From assembly GCF_000261365.1 (NCBI RefSeq), contig NZ_AJVC01000003.1, positions 1,116,001-1,180,000 on the forward strand: a stretch of DNA of 64,000 nucleotides. Reading direction: 5' to 3'. Positions 48,828 through 54,923 of this stretch are shown here, piece by piece. The notes beneath the pieces were generated by a model. It ran no database searches. It saw only the letters and a program-made list of their open reading frames with translations, and was not told where the DNA came from. The DNA is from Herbaspirillum sp. GW103 (lineage in GTDB: Bacteria > Pseudomonadota > Gammaproteobacteria > Burkholderiales > Burkholderiaceae_D). Each line of letters starts with the position of its first letter. Position 1 is the first letter of the stretch. A program made the position numbers and the translations under genes.

Positions 48828-49631
48828 TTATTTAAGCTTGCGGATATCGTCGATGTAATCGATATACGCGGTCACGCTGTCGGCCGCCGAGCAGGTCAGA
48901 CGGAGGAATGCTTCATTGACGCCCTGGGTGTTCAGCATGTTCATCAGGTTGCCGTCGGCCAGGAAGTCCAGCACCAGAACGTTGGTTTGCGGCACGAGGC
49001 GGTTGCGCTTCTGGGTGTAGCCGATGGTGCCCGTGGTCGCGCGGATGCGCGGCGCGCCATTCGTGCGCAGTTCGGCCTTGGTCACGTTGCCGCCGTGGTG
49101 CAACCAGATGCGCTTGATCAGGCCACCGGCCTGCACATCGGCCGGCAGGATCAGGTCGTTCTCTCCGACCAGCGGCAGGGCCACATTGAAGTCCTTGCGG
49201 CGCAGAATGAAGGTATTGGGGGTCGGATCGCGGTATTCCGCGTCGGCGGTCAGGGTGATGGTGTTCGGTGCCGATCCGTCGATGGCGACTTCGAAGGTCA
49301 GCGACTGCAACAGGTTGCGCGGGATCGATGCCAGATACTGCGCCGGTGCGCCGCCACGGCTGTTCACCTCGGTGAAGTCCAGAGACAGGATGGCCGGATC
49401 GAGGAACACGCCCTGATAGGCGTCACGCAGGCCCACACGGGTGCCATCGTCGACGAAGAAAGTCGTCCCGTTCGCCTTGCCCTCGATGCGCTTGATCATG
49501 GCCTTGGTGAGGCCGCCGCCGAGGTTGAAATGGATTTTGTCATACGTGGCGTTGTACGACAGCTTCAGAATGGCAGTTGCGCCCGGTCGGACGTTCTGCA
49601 GGTCGATTTGCTGATCCAGAAATGCGGACAT
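48828..49631 (-). CDS. Major capsid protein, probably double jelly-roll (PM2 P2-like)
   Basis: A 267-aa protein, very close to the 269 residues of PM2 P2. It is beta-rich with no TM helix. Two similar halves can be read: ILKLSYNATYDKIHFNLGG to SIPRNLLQSLTFEVAIDG, and NVALPLVGENDLILPADVQA to LVLDFLADGNLMNMLNTQG, each ending in strand-rich segments such as FLRLTCSAADSVTAYIDYID. A small membrane-protein gene and the packaging ATPase precede it, as in PM2-type genomes. The fold is inferred; structure prediction would decide. Confidence 0.72.
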   Translation of the reverse strand: MSAFLDQQIDLQNVRPGATAILKLSYNATYDKIHFNLGGGLTKAMIKRIEGKANGTTFFVDDGTRVGLRDAYQGVFLDPAILSLDFTEVNSRGGAPAQYLASIPRNLLQSLTFEVAIDGSAPNTITLTADAEYRDPTPNTFILRRKDFNVALPLVGENDLILPADVQAGGLIKRIWLHHGGNVTKAELRTNGAPRIRATTGTIGYTQKRNRLVPQTNVLVLDFLADGNLMNMLNTQGVNEAFLRLTCSAADSVTAYIDYIDDIRKLK

Positions 49632-49664
49632 GGTTTTCCTTGTGGTATCGGTGGTTTGCCCTGA

Positions 49665-49808
49665 TTAGGCGGTGGTCGCAGCAGCGGCCACACCGCCCGG
49701 CAGGTACGCGCCCACGACGGGAATGGCGAAGACGCTGCGCTGCACGAAGGCGACGGCGGCGAAGGTCGCCAGAGCGATCAGGGCAGTGTGCATGGTTGCT
49801 TTGTTCAT
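49665..49808 (-). CDS. Small membrane protein before the capsid gene (47 aa)
   Basis: From ATG 49808 with GAGGAAC upstream. A TM helix (TALIALATFAAVAFVQRSVFA) is followed by a second hydrophobic Ala/Gly stretch (VVGAYLPGGVAAAATTA). Abundant tiny membrane proteins next to the capsid gene are usual in membrane-containing phages. Confidence 0.72.
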   Translation of the reverse strand: MNKATMHTALIALATFAAVAFVQRSVFAIPVVGAYLPGGVAAAATTA

Positions 49809-49895
49809 GTGTTCCTCAGAAGGTGGTTTGTCGGTCAATCGAAAGTGAATCAATCGCAGGCCCAACAATGCCGCCTCCCGCATTCATTGAAAATG

Positions 49896-49926
49896 CCCGG
49901 TAACGGGTACGGATACCGTTACCGGG
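49896..49926. promoter_or_regulatory. Strong inverted repeat at the end of the packaging ATPase gene
   Basis: CCCGGTAACGG and CCGTTACCGGG form an 11-bp perfect stem around nine bases; the right arm overlaps the ATPase stop. No clear T-run follows, so it may be an mRNA processing or stability hairpin, or a protein-binding dyad. GGTAACGG-type words recur at 51325-51345 and 52195-52212. Confidence 0.6.
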
Positions 49927-50611
49927 ATTTGTTCTCCCCGCGACGCACCGAGAGGTCCGGGTTTTTGTGGAAAAAATGGAAATTCGGCAGCGTTCGGAGC
50001 TGCTTTTGTGGTTTCACGGCCACGGCCTGGCCTTGCGGGCCCGGTTCGTATGCCGTCTCCAGCCCGAGAGCATCCGCCATCACCTTGGCGTCGTTGTCAT
50101 AGTTCACGCGGTAACAGCGAATCTCGGTGCAGTTGCCGAAAAAATCCTTGTCGATGTTGGCGGGCCGCTGCGCTACGCCGATCAGGGTCAGCCCCTTATG
50201 GCGGCCTGCCGTGGACAGATTGCGCCACGCGGGCGGCGACCACGATGGCATTGTTACGCGGCTCAATTCTTCTACCAACACAGTCGCACCTTCCATCGTC
50301 CACGCGATCCGGCAGAACTGGTCAAACTGCTTTTTCACCTCCGCATCACTCCCGCGCGGCACATACACCATTGCAGCGGCCGGAGACTTCACGGCCTGCA
50401 CCAGCTCGGTAATCTTCCCGCGGACGACGGTTCCACCGCAGAACCGGCCGTATTCGTCGGTATCTTCCAGCGGGGACCAGATGATCAAGCGGTCATACGA
50501 GCGCAGCAGGTCGCCCTTGATGTAGGAGGATTTGCCGGTACCGGAAGCTCCGATAACGGCGTGAATCTTGGCGGCGTTCGCCGTCCCCTTCCCTTTAGTC
50601 TGGCGCGACAA
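49919..50611 (-). CDS. DNA-packaging ATPase (A32/PRD1-P9/PM2-P9 type)
   Basis: A 230-aa P-loop ATPase with Walker A GASGTGKS (21-28), Walker B TVLVEEL (~110-116) with two acidic residues, and a sensor-like GVAQRPANID. This small FtsK/HerA-superfamily form is the packaging motor of membrane-containing double-jelly-roll viruses. It could be confused with filamentous-phage Zot, but there is no TM helix and the neighbours fit a dsDNA tailless phage. It overlaps the upstream gene by 17 bases. Confidence 0.85.
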   Translation of the reverse strand: MSRQTKGKGTANAAKIHAVIGASGTGKSSYIKGDLLRSYDRLIIWSPLEDTDEYGRFCGGTVVRGKITELVQAVKSPAAAMVYVPRGSDAEVKKQFDQFCRIAWTMEGATVLVEELSRVTMPSWSPPAWRNLSTAGRHKGLTLIGVAQRPANIDKDFFGNCTEIRCYRVNYDNDAKVMADALGLETAYEPGPQGQAVAVKPQKQLRTLPNFHFFHKNPDLSVRRGENKSR

Positions 50612-51146
50612 AGTTGCCTCCTATCGGCAGGCCCGTTTTCGGGTCGATTGGCATGCGGGTATCAACCAGACCGTTATCCGGCCTTGGCGGGGCTGCTGGA
50701 CGCTCCATTGCGGCTTTCTTCCGGCGTTCGCTGATCGCCTTCGCGGTGGGCAGCGCAAGCGGTAGCGTTGCCACCACTAGGGCAATCTCCGGGGCGAATC
50801 GCGATATCGTTTCTCCGGCGTCCCAGCCATACTTGTCGGCCACCTGTGCCATCGCGCCGCCCCACTGCATGCAGGCGGCTTCGGTGTACGCTTCCTTCAG
50901 CTCTGGCATGGCGATTCCCAGCAGGCCGCCGAACATGGCCGGAATCTGCGCCCAGGCGGTGGCCGGGTCGGGCAGGTTCGCCTTCTCCGGGTGCAGCGCC
51001 GCGTCTTCCTTCGCTTCCTGTGCCTGCTCTTCAGCGGCGGCCTCAAGGGCGATGCGGTCGAGGTCGCTCATGCCGCCCTGCTCTACCTGTGGCCCCTCAT
51101 GCTCGCTGCCCGATGGCAGCAGGGATTCTTGATCAGCCACGGCCAC
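50595..51146 (-). CDS. Phage protein with one TM segment (183 aa)
   Basis: An acidic N-terminal half (ALEAAAEEQAQEAKEDAALH), a possible amphipathic region (IPAMFGGLLGIAMPELKEAY), a TM-like helix (FAPEIALVVATLPLALPTA) and a proline-rich end. It lies between the zinc-ribbon gene and the ATPase and overlaps both. Possibly a vertex or packaging accessory protein. Confidence 0.68.
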   Translation of the reverse strand: MAVADQESLLPSGSEHEGPQVEQGGMSDLDRIALEAAAEEQAQEAKEDAALHPEKANLPDPATAWAQIPAMFGGLLGIAMPELKEAYTEAACMQWGGAMAQVADKYGWDAGETISRFAPEIALVVATLPLALPTAKAISERRKKAAMERPAAPPRPDNGLVDTRMPIDPKTGLPIGGNFVAPD

Positions 51147-51513
51147 CCCCTACCGCTAACAGCGGCTGCAACCATCCACCGGCCTTCTTCTCGGGTGCGG
51201 CTGGCGGGTTCTTGATGGGCTTCTTCTCGGCGGGGGCTTGTGCCGTTGCTGGCGCTGGTGCGTTTTCCTGTTTGGGGGCGGTAACGGGCACGGCGGCCGG
51301 TGGCGGCGGTGGGTCTTTCGGTTCCGTTACGGTAACGGTAACGGGACGCATGCGGCGGCGCAGATGGCCGTCGCGGTATTCGTTGCGGGTGAAGGTCTGC
51401 GCTGCGCAGTCAGGGCAGAATATGAAGGCGTGGCCGTTCTTGTCTTCCTTGATTTCCGCGTCCTGGTGCGGGCATACCGGGCAATTGGTATGCCCGATGA
51501 CTTCTTTTTTCAT
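51133..51513 (-). CDS. Zinc-ribbon protein with Pro/Ala-rich tail
   Basis: A 126-aa protein. The N-terminal zinc ribbon shows CPVC and CPDC pairs (HTNCPVCPHQ, FIFCPDCAAQTF), followed by a basic patch (HLRRRMRPVTVTVTEP) and a long Pro/Ala-rich disordered tail. Comparable small zinc-ribbon proteins of phages bind nucleic acid or control late transcription. Confidence 0.75.
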   Translation of the reverse strand: MKKEVIGHTNCPVCPHQDAEIKEDKNGHAFIFCPDCAAQTFTRNEYRDGHLRRRMRPVTVTVTEPKDPPPPPAAVPVTAPKQENAPAPATAQAPAEKKPIKNPPAAPEKKAGGWLQPLLAVGGGRG

Positions 51514-51603
51514 CGTCTGATTCCTTCGGCCGCGCCCCGGTAAGGACGCGGCCTATGGTGCGCCTGCCGCCTTGTGAGCGGCCCCGGCGCTGGTGGGTAA
51601 TGG

Positions 51604-51771
51604 TTACTGCTGTTCCAGCGCTTCGACGCGCTTGGCAACGGCGATGAGGGCTTCTTTCTTGGCCTCGTCGCTGGTCGAGTGCCACGCCTCATCGATCAGC
51701 GCCACGAGGGAGGGTTGATCTTTCTTCGGCTTGGCGGTGGCGGTGGCGGCGGTTTTCTTCGGTGCGGTCAT
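51604..51771 (-). CDS. Small Lys/Ala-rich phage protein (55 aa)
   Basis: MTAPKKTAATATAKPKKDQP, then LVALIDEAWHSTSDEAKKEA and a helical end (LIAVAKRVEALEQQ). Its ATG shares bases with the preceding stop (TAATG). The basic start suggests DNA binding and the helical end dimerisation. The 90 bp between it and the zinc-ribbon gene contain a GGCCGCG/CGCGGCC hairpin (51528-51553). Confidence 0.7.
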   Translation of the reverse strand: MTAPKKTAATATAKPKKDQPSLVALIDEAWHSTSDEAKKEALIAVAKRVEALEQQ

Positions 51772-51917
51772 TACAACATTCCTTTCAGGGTGTTCCAGTT
51801 GAGGGAATCCGCCATCTTCGTCAGGAAGGCCCTGACCGGCGACGGCAGGAAGAAGCCGTATTGCTTGACCAAGGCGCAGGCTTCCTTTTCCAGCGCCGTG
51901 GATTGTTCAGTGTTCAT
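51771..51917 (-). CDS. Small phage protein (48 aa)
   Basis: MNTEQSTALEKEACALVKQY, then FFLPSPVRAFLTKMADSLNW. It begins inside the end of the replication gene and ends on the next start, so it is translated by coupling. Predicted mostly helical; no family recognised. Confidence 0.65.
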   Translation of the reverse strand: MNTEQSTALEKEACALVKQYGFFLPSPVRAFLTKMADSLNWNTLKGML

Positions 51918-53616
51918 ACTCAGTGCCATCCTTGAAGCGGTTTTTCCACTTCTCAATGAGGTTTTCTGTTGCGATGGAATGCCCTTTCAAGGATTCCATC
52001 CCTTCGGCTGTCCGCTTTTTCAGTTCCTCTTGCCACTGACGCGTACAGTTATTTACACGAGTCCAAGGAACGGCAACGGCCACAGCCTCTGCCTTGTCAA
52101 GCCGCTTCCACACGTGACGCACCGACTCATATACAGCCTTTCTATTGCTGGTGTGGTACACGCCGCATGGCTTCTTTTCCTCATACGTGGCGTACCGCCC
52201 CGTTACCGTTACAGGGCGCTTCGCGAGCACGATTGCACCGCTACGACCGACATTCGGGCCGCCCTGCTGGCGCAGGTATGACGCGAACGAGGCGCGGCTA
52301 TCTTCTGTCTTCTGCACTGCGCGCCACGCTTCCTTGAGCGCAGGCGGCGCATGGCGGACGGTCTCTTCCTTGATTCGGCGCAGCTCACGCCACACGCCAA
52401 TGGGAGCGCCGCCGATCTGCTGAAACTGGCGAATACCCCAGGTCTGCGCCCAATAGACGACGCGCTGACTCGGGGTGATTTCTTCATTGCCCAGGAGGTC
52501 CGTGGTAACGGTCCAGCCTTCGGCGGTCTTGTGGTCGCCCACATGAGCGCCATCGATATTCTTTGCGACGTACTTTGCGATGTAGCCCGCCGCCGTGCCT
52601 TTGCCGGCCTCAATGTCCACTAACTTGACGCGGTTCTTATCCGCGCCCGGTTCATCGCCGTCCACGGCCAGGGCATAGGCGCGCAACTCCGCCTTATAGG
52701 TCCCCACCTGATCGGCAGGCAGAAACATCAACATGTGCCAGTGTGGGCATCCGTCGTGATGCGGCTCTGCGATGCGGAAACCGTAGGCGCGAATCCCCTT
52801 ACGGTGTAGGCTGGCACGAATGCAGGACCACACCTTGCACAGGTAGGCTTGTGCCTCGCGCGGCGTCGGGGAGCCGAAGGCGACATAACGCGGGTTTTCC
52901 TGGCCGGACTTGGAAAGGACGGCGTGATACTTGGAAGGGGCTGTGATGGTCGCAAACACGCCCACATGGCGCAGGTCAGCGGCGATTTCTTCGAACCCTC
53001 GAATACGGCTCATGAGTTCGCCGCGCCTGATGGCCGGATTTGCCACACCTAGGGCGGCCAGTTTTTCAAGGCTGTATGTCTGTCCGAGTTCGTTTTCAAC
53101 CTCGATGCTCGCCAGCAGCTTGGCGTTTTGCCGGTTGCGACGGCGCTGGCGCTGCACGGTCTCGTCACTGACGTAGACTCCGGTTTTGTAGGACACAAAA
53201 CCCAGCTGGATCGCCACATGCTCAAAACGGCGCGCATGCGCCTTGCGAATAGACCGAAGCCACCAGCCCCGATCAAGAGCGCGACGGGTGATTTCACCTT
53301 TGGTTTCTCCCTTTGGCAATGGGACTTGCTGGCGACGGCAGATAACGCCGATTGCCAGCATGATCGCGTCCACGGTCTTGACAGTTTCACAAATTCGGAA
53401 GCACTCGCGGGCGCAAGCCTCGGCCACCTGATGCAGGGCGCTATCGCCCGCATCCAGGGGCGGCAGATCGGTTTCGCACCACACCTTATCGATGAGGTCG
53501 ATTTTCCGCTCATGGCGCTCCATCCCCTCGCGCTCGAACAGGCCGCGCAGAACGCGGCCCATGCGGCGAGGTAATCCAGCGATAGGCGCGCTGGTCGAGT
53601 GAAACAGGTGTCTCAT
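51907..53616 (-). CDS. HUH replication initiator (P2 gpA / PM2 P12 type)
   Basis: A 569-aa superfamily-I rolling-circle initiator. The HUH motif is at ~288-296 (GCPHWHMLMFLP) and two catalytic tyrosines are in GYIAKYVAKN (Tyr345, Tyr349). An N-terminal region with conserved RGWWLRSIRKAHARRFEHVA precedes the nuclease. The enzyme nicks the phage origin and stays bound to the 5' end. P2-type A proteins and PM2 P12 share this arrangement. It starts at the overlap with the upstream gene (ATGA). Confidence 0.9.
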   Translation of the reverse strand: MRHLFHSTSAPIAGLPRRMGRVLRGLFEREGMERHERKIDLIDKVWCETDLPPLDAGDSALHQVAEACARECFRICETVKTVDAIMLAIGVICRRQQVPLPKGETKGEITRRALDRGWWLRSIRKAHARRFEHVAIQLGFVSYKTGVYVSDETVQRQRRRNRQNAKLLASIEVENELGQTYSLEKLAALGVANPAIRRGELMSRIRGFEEIAADLRHVGVFATITAPSKYHAVLSKSGQENPRYVAFGSPTPREAQAYLCKVWSCIRASLHRKGIRAYGFRIAEPHHDGCPHWHMLMFLPADQVGTYKAELRAYALAVDGDEPGADKNRVKLVDIEAGKGTAAGYIAKYVAKNIDGAHVGDHKTAEGWTVTTDLLGNEEITPSQRVVYWAQTWGIRQFQQIGGAPIGVWRELRRIKEETVRHAPPALKEAWRAVQKTEDSRASFASYLRQQGGPNVGRSGAIVLAKRPVTVTGRYATYEEKKPCGVYHTSNRKAVYESVRHVWKRLDKAEAVAVAVPWTRVNNCTRQWQEELKKRTAEGMESLKGHSIATENLIEKWKNRFKDGTEYEH

Positions 53617-53933
53617 GCGGCGGCTGGCGCGGGAATGCTGCCTCCCTGCATGCAGCGCATGAGGGTTTCCAGTTCGCGTATCAGCCTATCGGCCGTGCGG
53701 TTCACCTTGCCGCGCTGGAAGGCGTCCAGTTCGCGCAGCGGAAGCGCGCCGCGCTCCGCGCCAATCCCGGCCATGTGGCAGATGTACTTTCGGGTCTGCT
53801 CCGGTAGGCTGTTCCAGTGCGCAGCGCGCACAGCCTCACGGTCCGTCTTGAGCAGGAACAGCGATTGCGCAATCGCCGCGTTGCCAGCAGCGTGAGAGAT
53901 TGCCGACTGTTCGGCAGCGGATGCGGCCACCAT
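53613..53933 (-). CDS. Early phage protein of unknown function (106 aa)
   Basis: It begins MVAASAAEQSAISHAAGNAA. A helical middle (WNSLPEQTRKYICHMAGI, RGALPLRELDAFQRGKVNRT) has the look of a small DNA-binding or replication accessory protein. Coupled to the initiator gene. Confidence 0.68.
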   Translation of the reverse strand: MVAASAAEQSAISHAAGNAAIAQSLFLLKTDREAVRAAHWNSLPEQTRKYICHMAGIGAERGALPLRELDAFQRGKVNRTADRLIRELETLMRCMQGGSIPAPAAA

Positions 53934-53936
53934 GAC

Positions 53937-54035
53937 TTATCCCCGCGTCAGTTCGATGGCACTCAGGATAGTAGCCGAGCACAGCAGGCCGAAGCCCAGG
54001 ACGCACATGGCGGCATCTTTGATTTTTGCGCTCAT
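53937..54035 (-). CDS. Tiny membrane protein (32 aa)
   Basis: MSAKIKDAAMCVLGFGLLCS with one TM helix to about residue 28 (ATILSAIEL). It has GAGGCGACC before the ATG, twelve bases after the previous stop. Possible inner-membrane or superinfection factor; unassigned. Confidence 0.62.
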   Translation of the reverse strand: MSAKIKDAAMCVLGFGLLCSATILSAIELTRG

Positions 54036-54046
54036 GGTCGCCTCGC

Positions 54047-54244
54047 TCAGACGCCGGTCAATTCGTACAGGGCAATTGCGGCGTTCTCGCGCTCGCTCTC
54101 CCAGAAGTGACGCGCACCCGCATCGCTTCCATGCTTCTCGCACTGCACTGCCATGTTTTCGCAGAATTGGATTTTCGATTGAAGCGCCTTGCAGGCTTCC
54201 AGGACGGTTTTGTTCGTCAACTCATGCTGTTGCTTGTTCGACAC
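54047..54244 (-). CDS. First early-operon protein (65 aa)
   Basis: It starts with GTG at 54244, AGGGGG eight bases upstream. Helical protein: TNKTVLEACKALQSKIQFCE, then HFWESERENAAIALYELTGV. First gene under the leftward early promoter, so perhaps an antirepressor or replication helper. No family recognised. Confidence 0.7.
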   Translation of the reverse strand: MSNKQQHELTNKTVLEACKALQSKIQFCENMAVQCEKHGSDAGARHFWESERENAAIALYELTGV

Positions 54245-54249
54245 ATTGA

Positions 54250-54337
54250 CCCCCTAGGTCTTGTCCCCGGCAAATAATCGACCGGGGCGGCGTCAGCCGT
54301 CTTTTGCCTAGGGAGCGATGAGGAGTCCCCGGTCGAT
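54250..54337 (-). promoter_or_regulatory. Structured 5' leader of the early operon
   Basis: On the minus strand ATCGACCGGGG (54337-54327) can pair with CCCCGGTCGAT (54287-54277). The same CCCCGG can also pair with CCGGGG at 54270-54265. Within the loop CCCTAGG (54313-54307) can pair with CCTAGGG (54258-54252), which overlaps the ribosome site. A small CGGC-TGAC-GCCG hairpin lies in the middle. These alternative stems could control translation of the first gene; alternatively the region may contain the nicking origin. Confidence 0.6.
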
Positions 54338-54345
54338 AGGGACGG

Positions 54346-54434
54346 ATCATAGTTGAATGATTCTCTACGCGTCAACTGTTATTCAACGTTGAATGTCAAT
54401 CTTCATTGAACGTTTAGAGACACTTACCTATCAT
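54346..54434. promoter_or_regulatory. Divergent phage promoters with repressor operators
   Basis: Leftward: TTGACG (54375-54370), 18-bp spacer, TATGAT (54351-54346). Rightward: TTGAAC (54406-54411), 17-bp spacer, TATCAT (54429-54434). TTGAA/TTCAA half-sites recur at 54353, 54382-54393 (perfect palindrome TTCAACGTTGAA) and 54406, overlapping both promoters. This fits a repressor switch: the HTH protein at 54482 should shut the leftward operon and control its own promoter. Confidence 0.78.
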
Positions 54435-54481
54435 ACGGCTACACCGCCTACGTCCAGGCGCGTCTAGCCCTAGGAGAGCAT

Positions 54482-54793
54482 ATGCACACGAATGATTATT
54501 TGGAGTTGGTAAAGAGGAAACTCGACCTGCCGTCCGATTACGCGCTAGCAAAGGTGCTAGGCGTGACGCGCAGTGCCATCAGCCACATGAAAATGGGTAA
54601 AAGTGGTATCGGCGACGAGACCGCCGTTAAGGTTGCCGAGTTGACCGGCATTCCGGTTGCTCGTGTTCTTATTGATGTCCATCTTGAGCGCTCGAAGGCT
54701 CCAGAGGTTAAAGCCGCCTGGGCCTCGATGATGGAAAAGTTTTCAGCGTCTTTTGATGCCCTCATGCCACGCCGCAGCCCGCGCCTAGCTTGA
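54482..54793 (+). CDS. Prophage repressor (Cro/C1-type HTH)
   Basis: A 103-aa protein with an N-terminal helix-turn-helix (YALAKVLGVTRSAISHMKMG, then DETAVKVAELTGIPVARVL) and a short C-terminal helix (WASMMEKFSASFDALM). AGGAG five bases before the ATG. It is the only rightward gene at this end and is divergent from the early operon. Confidence 0.83.
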   Translation: MHTNDYLELVKRKLDLPSDYALAKVLGVTRSAISHMKMGKSGIGDETAVKVAELTGIPVARVLIDVHLERSKAPEVKAAWASMMEKFSASFDALMPRRSPRLA

Positions 54794-54826
54794 CTTTCGG
54801 CGCGGTGGCATGAGGTATGTGCTGCC

Positions 54827-54854
54827 GCTTAACACCCTACAAATTATGCGAATT
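54827..54854 (-). other. Right prophage junction (half-dif attachment site)
   Basis: The centre TACAAA and XerC arm TTATGCGAATT are kept, one base different from the left site, while the XerD side is degenerate (GCTTAACACCC). Reading both junctions, the ancestral chromosomal dif was arms ATTTTACATAA and TTATGCGAATT, and the phage site had only a good XerC arm. About 70 bp of host spacer follow before the siderophore exporter gene. Confidence 0.8.
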
Positions 54855-54923
54855 AACGACAACAAGCCCGGCACACCCGTGCAGACGTTGGACGTGCCCC
54901 TCATCACCCCTCATCACGCAAGC

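Larger units (their letters stand above)
43060..54843. mobile_element. Tailless-phage (PM2/corticovirus-like) prophage in dif
   Basis: An ~11.8-kb unit between two copies of TACAAATTATGCGAA. It contains an HUH replication initiator, A32-type packaging ATPase, ~267-aa capsid protein, many small membrane proteins, an endolysin, a collar-type spike and a repressor. It has no portal, terminase, tail or integrase genes. Size, gene content and order (rep, ATPase, capsid, membrane proteins on one strand) match PM2-related prophages with a lipid membrane. Nearly all genes are leftward and overlap by a few bases, consistent with one or two polycistronic transcripts. Confidence 0.87.

Noticed and set aside
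49919..50611. Filamentous-phage Zot protein
   Set aside because: The P-loop and dif insertion suggest it at first, but there is no TM segment, and the surrounding endolysin, collar spike and ~267-aa beta-rich capsid candidate fit a tailless dsDNA phage better.
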